A DNA stretch of 64,000 nucleotides from Phoronis australis (Eukaryota; Phoronida; Phoronidae), in the NCBI GenBank assembly GCA_002633005.1, contig NMRA01000237.1, positions 124,769 through 188,768 on the forward strand. The letters run 5' to 3'. Within the stretch, counting starts at the first letter, position 1. Every line of letters starts with the position of its first letter. A model generated the notes under the pieces. The model saw nothing but the letters and a program-made list of their open reading frames with translations, had not been told where the DNA came from and ran no database searches. Below, one piece after another: positions 36,401 through 51,400 of the stretch. The translations under genes were made by a program, and so were the position numbers.

Positions 36401-39400
36401 CTGCGATTTCGGTGTTCTGATTCCAGCCAGCTTGAGCGGTTCAATGCAGTTGTGGATTAGGACTCTAGCACCATATGTACAAGACAAGTATATCTGATTA
36501 CTTTATTATCTGTCAATGACTTTGCTTATACAATGTATTCCTCACAGCCAAGAGGTCTATTATCACTGAAACACAGCTGCCTGAGGGAATGGAGGGTGTT
36601 CAGAGGCTACAAGAGATGGAGGAATACTGGAGCACGTGAGTTGGCGTTTACATCAACTATGGTAGTCTTGCACCATTTGCCTTTTCTTGCAAATGCCAGA
36701 CAGTAGACTTCCTTTTATTTACCCAGAAGATTCATGACTCTGTGGAGTGTCCGAAGAAACAGAGCGTTTTGTTAACTTTAATTCCAACATTGTGCTTTGA
36801 ATTGATCCAAATTGACATACATCAGTGTTTCCAACAAGTCCCGGTCTTTCTTCAAAAAATCTCATGTCCTAGAACTAGTCCAGCTGTACTTCTTACTTTT
36901 AATAAGCCATATAAAAGCATCATTTTGCTCTACATGAATGGATCTTGTTGTTTTCAGATTCAAATCCTGAAGAAACTGCCAATTGCTAACCATTCTTTCT
37001 TCAAATTCCATGATCTTCCCAGGGATTTTGACAACATGGCTTCAATAGCCTTTGCTTCCTTTAGGCTTTGCTCCACACATTTTGATTATTTCCAGGCCCC
37101 AACCAGTTCACGAGCTGCCGGAGGAGACTCCAGAGATGGCAGCTCCCTCTATTGACATCAAGCTGGAATCGGTCGTGGTAGAGGAGGGAGAGCCAGCCAA
37201 GTTCCTGATCAATTGCAGTGGCTACCCAAGGCCAAAGGTCATGTGGTACCTCAATGGCGGCATGATCGTCAACGTAAGTAGTGCATTATTTGTTGCTCAA
37301 TCTATACTGTCTTCAAACTGCCACAGCGACACCTAGTGACCAGTATCTTTGATGAAAGTTGGAGGACGAGGGTAATTAAAAAAATCTCAGGCTGCAGCTT
37401 TCCTTCATTTTTCTCTGGAAGTTCCTCTCCTAAATAATGTTGCTTTTCCTTAAATAGTTGCAGCAACAGCTAGTGGTCGTTATTGCTGAGGAAGGGTGCA
37501 GGTTGCTCTCTTCCATCTTTCTCATGAAGTTTTGTTAGGCTGGAGGCACACTACCTGCATTTTTATTATATTTCACTGCCAACATCAAATTCTCCACTAA
37601 TTCAAATACCCACTGCTTTCAACATGTACGTTTAAAAATCAACATTTAGCATTTTCTGTGTACCAGAGCCAACGGTTCAACCTGCGCTATGACGGTATGA
37701 TGTACTGCCTGGAGATACCCCGCGTGAGAGAGTATGACACGGGTACCCTGCGGGTCGTTGCTAAGAACAAAAAGGGTCAAGCAGAGGACAGCACCACCAT
37801 ACAGGTAGTGCCACGTGAAGACTGGAGGGCTGGTCTCAGGACCACGGAGAAACGTAAGGCGATTTCTATGGTTGATCTGAATTGTAATATTTTACACAAT
37901 TTGATGCGTGTGTTGCTACAAGCCTGTTGTTGGCATAGTGCAAATTCAACGTACTGTGCTGACAAACACGAGTCTCATCTATGGAAATATTTCAATCCAG
38001 AAGCAAGAATGTATGAGGGATGAAAAGCTTTAATTGCCCTTGGACACTTTTCATACCATTGATCTCAAAGCTTGCATAAACAAAAGGTCATGAACACCAA
38101 CTGTAAGATTTCATTCTGTTCTGTTATAGTCCATCATTGGTGAATTTTTCCATTCTATTCTGAGAGTGTCTTTTCAATACATATCACCTTCTGCAAAAGG
38201 CTTGAAGTTGTGCCATATATAGAATGGGATGTTACAGTATAGCTTATGCTTTTTTCAACGAAACTGTTTCGGTTGGATGGTAAATTTTCCTCTCTCGTTT
38301 TGTCAAATTTTTACTTGTTAGCTAACCTGAAGGCGTTACATGTGATGCATATTTTACACGCCGGTTAATATCTAGTGTAATTTGCTTTAAGACTAGTGCT
38401 TTGTTGATAGAGAACTGCTTGGGTTTATGCTTGGTGAAGGATGCTTTGTTGAGGTATTTTGAATTGCAGGGTATTACTTCCAGTGTAGGGCAAGCATCTG
38501 CGTTGAAAGTCCAGTGGAATATTGTACCTGTGGCCTTGTTAATACTGTGTGGTAGACTTAAGATTGCGTCATCGGCATATAATTATTTTTCTATGGTTCA
38601 GGGTAGCCAGTCTGCTTCTCTGAGGAATTTTATGGGTGTTATGACTTTCACAATTCTTTTCTTATGAAAACATTTCTTTTAGCACAGGACTGTTCTTGTG
38701 CATTTTTGCTATTCATTCTTACAAATTAATGTTCTTATAAAGCACAGCTATTCCGAGATGTTGTGTATAGGCACTTTTGATACATCAAGTGTTTTCTCAT
38801 CTCTTGAAAGAAAAAAATCTGTGGTGCATTTAAAAAACACGTTCTTGTGAGAAAAGCATTCTGGTGCATGAGAAAATTAATGTATGCATTGCTTGTAAGA
38901 TAAGAATTGTATTGATAACTGCAAATAAATGCCCATGTGGTTCGTGAGCAAACTGGCTAAACTGAGATTGATGTTGACACTAACACCTCTGCACTAGCAC
39001 TGCGCTCTTTAACTTTAGACTTAATCTTGTTGTTACTACTTTGTCTTAGCCTCAATTGACATTGAAATTGTAAAGAGAAAGCGGATGGACCTTAAAACAG
39101 CTGAACTCGACAAGGCTTTCAAGTCGAGGAAATCTTCCTTGTCAGAGTTGAGAAAAGTAGAGAAAGGTTTGTATGTGGTTAGCGAAGAGAGGAGCACAGT
39201 GTGATAACAGTGATATAGAAATCACTTGAGACAACGCCGGGGTTGTGTTCCGTAGACCCAAGACACTCACTCTTGTGGCGAGGTATAGAGGCAGTGAATT
39301 CTATCTCATAATTTACTCTGACCTCACCGACCAATTTCTTCACTGGCCGTCATTTTGTTAGCCTAAGGGTGTTCTGGTAAGCTCACAGTCAGCTCCGGAA

Positions 39401-42400
39401 AGACGCTTTCCTTTCGCTTGCCTTATTTTGTGTCACGGTGGTCCTGCAGGCTTTTCCTTTTGGGCGAGTTGCTTGTGCCTACGGAACTCTGTTTTGATCT
39501 TTCTATGTTTATTTAAGTTGCCTAATTTTCATCGTATGGTCGACAATGCAGTTCTGCACAAGGTTAAGTGACATGATCATTGTTCCGGTCTTTTTGCCAA
39601 GTAGCATTTTAACACAAAGACGCACACTGTAACTATTTTGTGGTTTCATTAACTGTTTATTTATCTACCGATTGATATAGATTCATGCACAACTGAAACC
39701 ATTTCACAAAAGTAACCATTCATTGTTCAAGCCTCACGCAAAACTAAATAACTTGTTTAACCTTGTTCCCAGTACGAAATTCACCACTTTCATATCACGG
39801 CCATTGTTTCTATTATAAGCTAGATTTGCTTGGACCCACAGATGGATCCACTGATGGATCCACTGATCTCTGGGGGTTTCATCACATGGTGACACGTGAT
39901 TCTTCATGATATTTTACAGAAACTCAAGAGCGTGCAAAGCAGCAGGAGCAACTAGAGAAGGAAGCCCCGACGAAGGTCTACGAGGAAGTACACAGCCAAC
40001 TGCAGCACGTCGAGGCAACGACCGAGCTGCAGAAGCTAGAACCAAAGATGGAGACTGTCAGCGAGCTACATGTGGAGAGATCCAGGCTGCGTCTAGACAG
40101 CCAACCGGACGCCGCCGATGGAGCGAAGCGAGCTCCGGAGCGTAAAGAGCCACCGTACTTCACCTCGACTCTAGTGCCAGCACGTGTGAATGAAGGTCAA
40201 TCGGCCACTTTCACGGTTGAGTACTCTGGCATGCCGGCACCTGATGTCACGTGGTACCGAGAAGGATTCCAGATTCTGCCATCACAAGACTTTCAGGTGA
40301 AATACAACAACACCATTTTTGGTCATAAATAATTCTGAAAACTGACGTTTTTTTCATTTTTTTCAAATGCTCCTTACGAGATGCCTGCACTTAAGTGAAA
40401 AACTTGAAAATGATAAAGTGTTTGTTGAGAGCTGTCACTTTTGAAATAGTGAAAAAATATTTCACTTGTCTGCCATACTGCGTCCTTAAATGATGAGATT
40501 TAATAGTGCTTTTGGCGAGAGGAAAATTTAATTCGTTCTTTTCATGGAGATTAGAGAATTATGCGAGGTGCGTCATACTCAGGATTTTTTCACGTGTTCT
40601 GCAAACTGAACCGTTTCCCTTACTTCTCTTTAGGTGATGACGGGACCCCATAAGAGCACCCTTGTCATTCCGGAGGTGTTCCGTGAGGATGAGGGCATGT
40701 TCACCGTCAAGGCGTACAACCCCTACGGCATGATCCAGAGCAAAGCCAAACTAATCGTCAAGGCAACGGAGGTGAAGGAGGAGGCCGTGGCCCCTGTGTT
40801 CCGTAGCATGCTGCAGGACGCCAAAGCCATGGTTGGAGAGCCAGTTTCCTTGGCCTGCCAGATCTGTGGCAAGCCCACACCACAAGTGTTCTGGAAGAAG
40901 GTATGTAGTGCCTTTGTTTTGTTTTGTTTGGTTTTTTTTTTTTTTTGTTTAGAAGTCAAATGGACTTGAATGTGCTGTGGTGTTTTACTTCTGTATGGAA
41001 TTTCTTATTTTCCCTGGATTAAAATTGCTTCTCTGGCTTTGTTCATCCTAAATCTGATTGGTTGTTATACCTTAAGGAAGTAGGTTGTTATAGCTTCAGT
41101 TGATGAAAAGTGGTTAATTGTTTTTTATTGTTTTTCACCATTGTTAAACTGAAAGTCATATTTTTGAACCTTGCATGTGACGGTAGTTCATATTTTCCTC
41201 ACAGGATGGCGTTCAGCTGAAGGAGAGTCCTCGGTGGAAGTTCCTGTCGGAGGAAGAACACTACACTCTTTTGATCTTTGAAGTCCGACCTGAGGATGCC
41301 GGCGTCTACGAATGTACGGCCGTCACGCCAGCTGGACGCACCATGTGCACCGCCAAACTGGAGATTCAACGTAAGTTGACCAATTATAAACTGGAACCCG
41401 TACCTGGAACCGGTACAGTTTGAAGTGTGGTGTAATTTGTTGATAAAATGCTGTGATTTTCTGGAATGGGAGTTGCCGAACGTGTATGGCAGACTTTGTG
41501 GAGTTGGTTTGTTCGAAACTGTAGATTTATTCCTGGCTTCCATGAGTACACTGACATCTGTTGGTTTTAATGGGAACCTCTAGTCCAGCTTCATGTAGTG
41601 TTACATAGCCAACAACAGTGATAAGCCAAGAATCAATGCTAGCAGTCATCCTCTAAGTTTCACCTTGTCACCATGATTGCATCCTTGTCACATTTTATGA
41701 TTGACAGCCCTGAAGAAGGAAGCTCCGCCCACTCTACCAAAACCCAAACCAGCTCCGGTGGAGGAACCTAAGGAGAAGCCCACTGTAATGCAGCCACTGA
41801 AGGATCAGGGGATAGAGGAGGGCAAACCAGCTGTGTTCACCTGTGTCATACATGGCAAACCAGGTAAATCAGGATCTTTGAAAGTGCAGTAGAGACTGTC
41901 TCATATCCACATTTGATGATTGTGTGCAGTGCGCATGGTAGTGAGGACAAAAATAGATTGATGTTTTTTTGACTTTGAGGGACCACTTTAGTTTATTCAA
42001 TACTCTGTTCATAATTTGTGATGTCAAATTAACTGTCACACTTGCAGCTTGTTATTGCTGTTGTTTGTTGTATAAAATTCAAGGACTAGATATTTCACCT
42101 TTTGTATTAATGGCTCGTGACTCTGTTGTTGACTTGTGATCTTAAATTGTTGTAGCTAGAGTATTCACAGTCACACTTGTAAGCTTGTAAAGTGTTATTG
42201 TTTGTAGTCCTACAAAATTCAAGTTCTTGTTGTATCATGGTTTATGAATCTTTTGTATGTTCATGTCATAATAATTCTTTTTCAGCTCCCATGATCACGT
42301 GGTTTGTGGACAACCAAGCCATTAAGCCATCCAAGTATTTCAAGATGGAGTCTGCAGGTGACCAACACACGTTGAAGATTGCAGAGGCTTTCCCCGAGGA

Positions 42401-45400
42401 CGAGGGAACGTATCGCTGTATGGCTGTCAACCCCGCTGGAGAGGTCTCGACTATGGCTGCATTGAAGGTGAAACGTAAGTATTTTTAAGGATACTTTTAG
42501 GTAAAGAATTACTACTAAACATTTATTTTGCACAAATTAAAGTAATTGCCAAAATTGTCATTTTCCTTCCCATTGATGGAAAATTTCCCAAAAGTTGTTA
42601 TATGACATCTACACTGTACAAACTATGCTAGACTTAACATTTTCTTTCTCTTTTTTGGAGGAGTTTGACAAAATGGAATTTCACTTGTCGGCCATAGGCT
42701 TAAAAAGTCTAGAATTTTTGTTATAGACATATCATGAGTTACCTGGTCATAGTAGCTGATGCTGCTGGCACCATTTTGTATTCTAGCTCTTGTATACTTG
42801 CCAATTGTTTATCACTTCGCACTGTGCTCATATTGGATGTGGTTTAATTCGCATCACGACCGCTTTCAGCCATCTTTGCACCAGAGCCAGAGCCCGTGGT
42901 GGAGCCAACTGTACCGCCTAGGTTCACCAGGCCCATCTCAAACCTGGAGATGCCTGAAGGCCAGGAAGCACGCTTCGTGGCCGCCGTCTCTGGGAAGCCA
43001 GAGCCTGAAGTCATCTGGATGAGAGAGAAGGACGTTATCAGGCCATCTCCTGATTTCATGGTAGGATTTCTTTGGAGTGTTCGTGAGCACCATTTTGAGA
43101 AGTTTGGACCATGTTGTTTCTTACATGATTTTAATGTCATTATGTGATTTTTGTCAAATATCGGTACTAACATATTGACAAAATTCATTTCTGACAAAAA
43201 CCAGCAACTGTTGATCTGCATTGTTTTGATTTTTTGAAGTAAATAGGGTCAATTGTGGGTCCTTTAAAGGCCTTGTCACCCCAACCTTGTTCTCAGAACT
43301 TCTAAGCTCATCTCCAAGCGAAAAGAAACCATTTTTACTGTTACTTTTAATAGAAATGCATGTCCGTGGTTACCCTGTAGAGACATTGTCCTGTGTTAAT
43401 TAATGTTCTGATCATTTTCACTGACAAATTTTGTCTCACTCATTCAACAAAACCGACTTTAATGTGACTTATATGTGCAAAAAGCTCCAAAACAGCTGTG
43501 ACAACTGAGACTTCCCTGTGACATTTTGCCATAATGATTAAACACAGTCAAATGCATTGTCTGATATTGAGCAACGTTTAGACCATCATTCATCTTTTTG
43601 CCATTGTCAAGATGGTGCTGAGAACTACCTTTTTGCCATTGTCAAGATGGTGCTGAGAACTACCTTGTTGCCATTGTCAAGATGGTGCTGAGAACTACCT
43701 TGTTGCCATAATGTCCATAGTTGCTCACAAATAAGTAGCGCGTGACTTTTGAGCTCATTTGGAAGCTGATCTCTTTCTAGGATAAATGACTTTCTGCAAC
43801 TGTCAGCGTTTACTTTGCTTGAAATTCCTTGCTGGCTATGGATATTGGTGAGGTCTGTTTAATGCACCAAACTCAAATACTTATTGTTGAAGTCACTCTT
43901 AATTTCTGTTTTCACTCTTGGTAATCTCAACGCCAATTCACTCTTTTCAGATCACGAAAAAAGGTGAACTGTGTACGCTGGTTATCCGTGAAGCGTTCCC
44001 CGAGGACTCCGGTATCTTCACATGCCAGGCGAGGAACGACGCAGGCTTCGCTGAGTGCTCAGCTGAGCTCTCAGTGCAAGGTATTCACGAATGCATGCAG
44101 TATGTCATCCTCGGAGTCGAACAAGATTTCATTGCCATGCCAAGTTATGTTTATTAACTGCTGGATATCGTTACTGGTGTTTGATGATTGTCTGTGCTCG
44201 TTCGCATGAGTGTCTGTGATATTTCCATGTGTTAGCAGTGTGCATGTGTTTGTGTGTGTGTGTGCGTGTGTGCGTGTGTATGTATTAAAATGTGAATGCA
44301 TTTTCATGTCAGTATGTGTTGACCTTGTTTTGTATGAGTCTCAATTACTGTACAGTTACTAGTCCTTGTCTGTGAAGTGCGTGTGCGAGTGCCTTGTTAC
44401 TGTTCTGTTCTGTTATGTTCTTTGTAATCATTCCAGATCTTTTTGTTTCTGTGCCTACAATATTGCATTGACTGGGATTGTTGCTATGCATTGACTAGGA
44501 TTGTTGCTATGCATTGACTAGGATTGTTGCTATGCATTGACTAGGATTGTTGCTATGCATTGACTAGGATTGTTGCTATGCATTGACTAGGATTGTTGCT
44601 ATGCATTGAACACGCCTGATTTTTGTACTCGGGTTTTAGACTTTCTAATTGTGCACGTATAATAATTGTTATGTATTTTCATAACCATTTGAATGTTTTG
44701 TGATTTTGGTTAGCAATACCTGTGTGTTAACAAGTTGAAAGTTATATATTAATGTGTGATAATGCCCATTATGTATTGTTACTAAGGTTACTGGCAGACA
44801 TGTATTGTTACTAAGGTTACTGGCAGACATGTATTGTGGTTGTGAGTCTCATTTTTGTAATCTTTATTGTTGACTTTGTATCTCCAGCTTGTTTTAGTTG
44901 TTTGTGGTCTTTGTAGACATTTTACTGACTAGATCAACTGGTGTTCAGCTGCAGCATATTGTCGTCTCAAATTTGTGTACTTTCAATCCCTCAACCACAT
45001 TGTCTGTCCATATGGAAATATTGGATTTGTTTACATTTTGTTCAAAACTGCATTTTTTCCACAAAACCTCTGTTCCTGTTACTTTACTCTGCAAAAATGT
45101 TATCCTATTAATTTTATTGTTCTTTTTCGCTATCTGCTTCTAAATTCTTACAAAAATCTCAACTTTCAAAGTGTTTTCCCTTTGGTCTAATCTTGCGTCC
45201 CTAAGTAGTACTAACTACTAGCATAGTAGCATTAGTTCCACTCACAGCCAACAGAGGGACCGGAAGCATGTAGCTTGGTGGTGCATGGCACAATGACGGC
45301 ATTAACTGCATGGCTTTGACAATGTAAGTACATGTTTACTTTTCGACTTTTTAGCTTTCCTAAATTTCCAAGATGTTGAAGTTATAACCAAGGCTTTTTT

Positions 45401-48400
45401 TAACAAGCGTATTATAATTATACATTAATAGCGTTATTATTTATTAGAAGTAATTTTGACATTTGATATTTGATTGTCATAGAAAGAAATTGTTGGGGTT
45501 TTTAGCTTTCATAAATTTCTAAGATGTAGAAGTTATAACCGAGGCTTCTTTTTAACAAGTCTATTATAATTACACATTAATAGTGTTATTACTGGTAGTA
45601 TTTTCTGAGATTTGATATTTGATTGTCATAGAAAGAAATTATGTTCTTTCACAACATCTAAGAGTACTCTCGAAGTCACTGATTTTGCCTTAAAGTTTCA
45701 CATCCGTGTATCTGGCTTCACTTTTTTGCCATTTGAAATGTTGTAGGTGTTTTGAAAACTGGTAAATCTGACTGATCTGTAACCCAATTGGTGTCTAAGA
45801 AGCACAAACTAGATAGTCGATTACTTTTTGAGAGCAGCTTTTCTTTGGGGATCAAGAAGGACGATTGCGGTTATGGATAGCACTGTCTCATTGTCTTATT
45901 GTTTTGGCACGCCATAGATTGACTTGGCTTGTGCACTTGATAACCCATTTTGAGTTCTCATTTTAACCATCTAAATACCACTTAAGTATGCATTGGTGTG
46001 TGTTAAAGAAACTTGAGTTGTGGAGCTAATTCCCAGCATTTGACTAAATATTACTTAGTTAAATTAAAAAATTCTATGTTTTATAATACATGCACAAGAA
46101 ACTCAGTGTGTTTCATACTTTTCTTGCAGAAGTGGCTGATGGACAGCCAGAAGTGTTTGCGCCAACAGAGGCCTTGCCTCAACAGGTTGAGGTCCAAGAG
46201 CCTATCATGGTGCCACCAGAGTTTGCTAGAGCCCTCTCACCACAGAAGGAATTTGTTCCTGGTGAAGAAGCAAGGTAACCCATTGAAATTCATACGCGTG
46301 GCTTAAAATGAGATGTCAATGATACTCCTTTCAATCTTGTTTTCATGTTTTGTCTGCTTTACTTTGCTACATGGTTCTACAGAAGGTCTCCAAGGAACTG
46401 TTAGTCTGTTAGGTACAAAAGTTGAAGGTTGAAAAATTATTATAATGTCAAATTGTTGAAGAACTGTTTAAGAAGTTGTACTGTCCAGTGAATTTGTAAA
46501 ACAGTTCTTTTTAACCAATAGCTGCAACTGAATAGTTTGTTACTTAAAGCCTAACTTCAACTGAATTTTGTTATTTGGCTAACCAGGTGGTCCTTGCTAG
46601 CAAAGCCTAAGCAATATAAGAAAATGCAAGTTTAATCCATCCTATGCAAATGTAAGCCCGTCAAATGATTGGTGGAGCTGCCTTTTTGTGCCATATGGGT
46701 CACCATGAGATCCCTGCACTAACTACAGTTGTGTTGAATAAGAGTCTGAGTAGTACACCATTGAGTGCGGGTGTAATTCACAGCTGTTTGAATCAAAAGG
46801 TATTTCTCGCGGTGACATAGACAAAAGCAAGTCAATATGCCTAATAGTTCATTACATTTGCCAAGTTATGGGACTAGTGAGCTCAGACCAATGCTCTTAA
46901 TGTACTGTAGGAACCAAATTTACAGTTGTTACCATTCAAGATAGGCTTTAGCTTTGGCATTAGTGGCATTAGTAGAAAACATTTTCGGAGTTAGTAACTA
47001 TTCTTCTAGGCTTGTCTGTGAAATTGAGGCCTACCCACCACCAAAGATCACGTGGTATGTGAACGGCTGTACCATTGAGCCGTCCGAAAAGCATCAAATC
47101 CTGTTGGAGAATCGTGTCATCACTCTCATCATACAGAACGTCCAGCCCGATGACGAGGGTGAATACATGCTCAAAGCTGAGAATGAGCTGGGTGAAACTA
47201 CCTGCCGTACGACTCTTATCTGTAAACGTAAGTACATAGTGTTGCATGAGCTTTCCTCCGTGCTATTACACTCTGGTAAATCTAGGGTGTTGTATGAAGG
47301 TCTCATCCACAATTGTTGAAGGAAAAATGTCCCATGGTCCTTAAAAACGAAAGGCCAACATTTTTTTGGTCTTGTCCTAAGCGTATAGTAGTTACTCTGT
47401 CTTCCTGTCTTACATTGAAGTTGACTACTTTTTCCTCAGGCTCGGCTCACTAATCATGCTCTGAGCTCAGAGGACAGTATAATAAGGCCTGCCAGTCAAA
47501 GCTCCTGTAAATTGAAGGTGATGAAGACTTTCAGTGTGGTTCATCTTCAGATTTAAATAGAGCACTGTGGAATAGTCATTATGAACTCGCAATCTGCGTT
47601 ATGAATGCCTGCAATCTGCTCCATTGTCCCAACTTAGACACCGTTGTGCTATGCTGTTGCACTTTAGTTAGTGTTCCCCAGAAACTTTTGACATAATCTG
47701 TTTCATTGTCTCATTACATGTTGTGTTTGTTCTTTTAGTATAATTACGAATATGAACAGTGATTTTAATTTGATTAATTGTACCACAGCCACTCAGATGG
47801 AGGTTGAACTGTCTGAGCCTGAAGTGACAGAGGCAACGATACAGTTAACTGAGACGGTGCCATCGGGTGAGCCAGAAGTGGTGCCGGTGCCTGAGAAGGT
47901 GAAGCCGACTTTCACCACACCTCTGCAGCCAGAGATCAATGTACCCGTACGAGGTATTGCCAGGTAAGATATGTGCATTTTGTCGCCCGGAATTAGTTTA
48001 TGTCTTTGATACAGAAGGGGAGTTAATTCCAAGCTATTCAGTGTATTTCTATGTGAAGCACTGGATGATGTTATATATTGACCATATTGTCTTCACTGCT
48101 CTTTCATCCAAGGCTTCGGTTCTAATCTCAGACTGTACTCAAAACTGGACTCGAAAGTTGATCAATTGCGTGTCACGCTTCTAGTAAACTTGCAGATTTG
48201 TACTCGAATCATGCAACAGGATTGGTTGAATTTTGAGTCTTGAGTCTTGAGGTCTAAATAGTTATAGGAAGGAAATAGATGTGGTGTTAAGCTGTGTTGG
48301 TTTGTATGCGCATTGTTTTGCTAAATATGTAAGTTAGCAAGACACTACGCAATACTAGCCTCTCAATGACTTTAGAGGTTTTAACACAGTCCTTTTGAAT

Positions 48401-51400
48401 TCATTCCTGCAGGTCTACAAGATGCAATAAAATTTTACTGATGAAGGACACATTATGATGGACATGTGAAATTTTATTTTCTAATGTTTTATATTAATAT
48501 CATAGGTAGCACTATAATAACGCTCTACCATTCCAAGTTCTGTGCTAAGAACAAAAAGTAATTTCGAAAAATTGTTGGCTTCGACAACAATGTCAGAAGC
48601 CACTGAGGAAAAAGGTAGGGCAAATTTGGCAGTAAATTATGTCTAAAATTGGTGCAATTTTACAATAATATTGCTAGTTGTATTGACAATGAACACCTCT
48701 TAATCTAATTCTTGCAGACTTGAGTGCCAAGTGGATGCCATTCCCATCCCGACTGTCTGCTGGTACGTGAACGGTTTGGAGATAGAACCGTCACCCCACT
48801 ATGATATCTCCTTCAAGGAAGGCAAAGCCGTTCTTCTGATAATTGAAGTGGGACCTCAAGACACGGGTGAATACACATGTCGGGCAGTCTCTGATGGAGT
48901 GGAGGCCATTAGCTCTACTACACTGTATGTTCAAGGTATGCGGTTGCCTATTGTTTGTTTGTTTCTACTCATTGTATTTGTGTGTGTCAAAAACAATGCT
49001 TTCCAGTTATTGTAGTGTTGAGTGACTTGAACTTGGGGAGTACGCTCTTTGAAACCAGTTTTGGTTGAAATTCACAAAGCGGGGTTTACTACCGTTTTGG
49101 GCAAGAGTGGAGATTAGATATGCAAACTTGACCATGTTCATTTGTTTATTTTTATTAATTAATTGTGTTATTATGACAGGTGAAGTCGAAGAGCCTCAAC
49201 CAATGGAACCACCCGAGTTTATTCGCACTGTCGAACCCGTTCTCGCCAATGATGGTGATGAAGTCGTCATGTCCGTCGAGGTCAGAGGTCATCCGCCACC
49301 GAAAATCTCCTGGTTCCAGGGCGATAAAAATCTTGAGGGCAATGAAGATTTCTTGATCACATATAACCCAGAAACGGGTGTCTCTCAACTGCACATTCCC
49401 GAGTGTTTCCCAGAAGACACTGGGGATTACCGCTGCGTTGCCACCAACCCTGTTGGTGAAGCAGTGTGCTCCGCATCCCTCCACGTGTCTGAGCCAAAAC
49501 AGCAGCAGATGGTCATGAGCCGGGAGCAGATCGTGGTCGAACAACCTGAGGCTGTCCCAGATACAGTAGAGTTCCAGATCTCTCTGGATCAACCCTCCGT
49601 GGATATGAAAGTCCAGGTACGGTTTATTGTCATTTTTGTCATGTCACTTGTGTGTTTACAAAACCTTGCTACTTGAGATTTTAAGCAATGTTACCTCAGA
49701 CACTGCCATAAATGGAGTCTCTGTCTATTTTAGTGTTAAACTGATGTTAATATCAGTCACTGAATATTGAGTTAAAGATACGTTCAACTTCATTCCTGAT
49801 AATCTCTGTTACAGAGCATTTTAGTATGGTGATATAGCATTACTTAGTTTACATAAACAAAAGTACATTTGTGACCCACCACGACAAAATGAGTCTTAAG
49901 TCGGAAACTTCATTTCCTGACAAGACTGCAAACAATCGCTATCGGTTAAAATTAGGTCAAATTTTTTATTGCAGATTATGATTATTTATTCATTCTACTC
50001 CACAAAACAATACTTTAAAACGATCAAACTTCATTTTAAACCTTATTTATTTCATTTTGAAAAACATCACCTTCTCCACGACTGCATATCTCGTGAAATT
50101 TTCATCGAAATTTGCCGGTTTTCGTGTCCTCATTGATCAGTCTTCCGATGACCCAATTTCGCTCGTAAACACATCAACAGAAAGGTCAAACTCTGCTCAT
50201 TATGCATGTAGTAATCTCTTTGAGTTTTTCGTCCAATCATAAGTCGTTATTTCACTTTTTGCATTCGGGGTATTTTCAACAGAAGTGTCACTCACCAGTC
50301 TTTTAGCTAGCAACGACCTTTTAACCCAATGCATCGCTGACCTCATTCGCTAGAACTAGTTAAGTGGGCGTGAAACCGTGGGGTCGCGAGCTAGGTCACG
50401 GCATGTTTTCAAGACAGTAAGATGGCTGGTCGCCGTGTAGCTGATATCTCAATGATTAACTCTTGCCTCTGACTGCCGTATCAAGATCAGCGAGAATTAA
50501 CTGAACTCAACAGAGCACATTTGTTGATTGAGACAAGGAGGAATTTCGTGACAGCGACGAGTCGTCTGACGGCAGCAACTCGTCGCCAGATGAGTTTCAT
50601 GATCGACCCATCGCGAATACGGTTGCGTTGGATTCCAAGTCGTTGGATTGGAACAAACAGAACTTGAAGAAAACAGTCCGGATTAGCTTAATCGCACAAC
50701 AATGTCTTGTATCTGCAAAGCCAGTGGATCGGGGTGCAAGCAGCTGAATATTACTGCAAGAGAGAACAATCTTCGATAGGGCTGAATCACTCGGTGAGAA
50801 GTCGAGGAAATCGTTGCTCTTCAGTCAGTGTCAGTGGACTTGGATAGGGATGAGTGATTGTCATTTTTTCAAAATTATTCACACTAGCGTAAAATTTTGA
50901 ATTATTTCGAACAAAAATCAGCCACGAACGTGTATTTTGTAATCTACAGGACTTCATTTTATTAAATTTCTCCAAAATACACTTTAACTACTTGTTTTAC
51001 TTGCGGTAACCCCTCCTGTCACAAGTGGACTGACCCTGTACACATTAGCTGGGAAATTTATTGACCCAGTTGCAGCAACCCAACATGAATATCACTCATT
51101 TTTGGCTGAGATTACATGATAAGGTCTATATTTTTTCTAATTTTTATTACTTTTATTTGTTTATGTTGTTGTGCATACTAATAAGTCTGAAATGTAGCAT
51201 TCAACTGCAGGTTGTTATGGAAATTTTAAAGACACTGTCGGCACTTTTCGTCGGCCATTTTCCTTGACTTTTGAATGCTCTAAATTTTCGCTTTCCCCGA
51301 ATAGAATTGGCAATAACTCGGTCATTTGTGAAGATAAGGACATGTTTCATACCTGAAAATGATCAGAAAACACTGCGTTTTCAGAAAAAAATAACAATTA

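Larger units (their letters stand above)
44081..46129 (+). other. Intron 44 (2 kb) with several tandem repeats
   Basis: Holds a GT microsatellite (about 44235-44283), a 23-bp minisatellite (44466-44607), a 31-bp direct repeat (about 44768-44830, ACTAAGGTTACTGGCAGACA twice) and a roughly 155-bp duplication (45345-45655). No exon seen. Confidence 0.75.

Noticed and set aside
38401-38667. 88-codon frame in intron 36
   Set aside because: No acceptor or donor in a fitting phase and no recognisable domain.
44466-44607. Possible CRISPR-like array
   Set aside because: Units are head to tail with no spacers, in a eukaryotic intron; it is a minisatellite.
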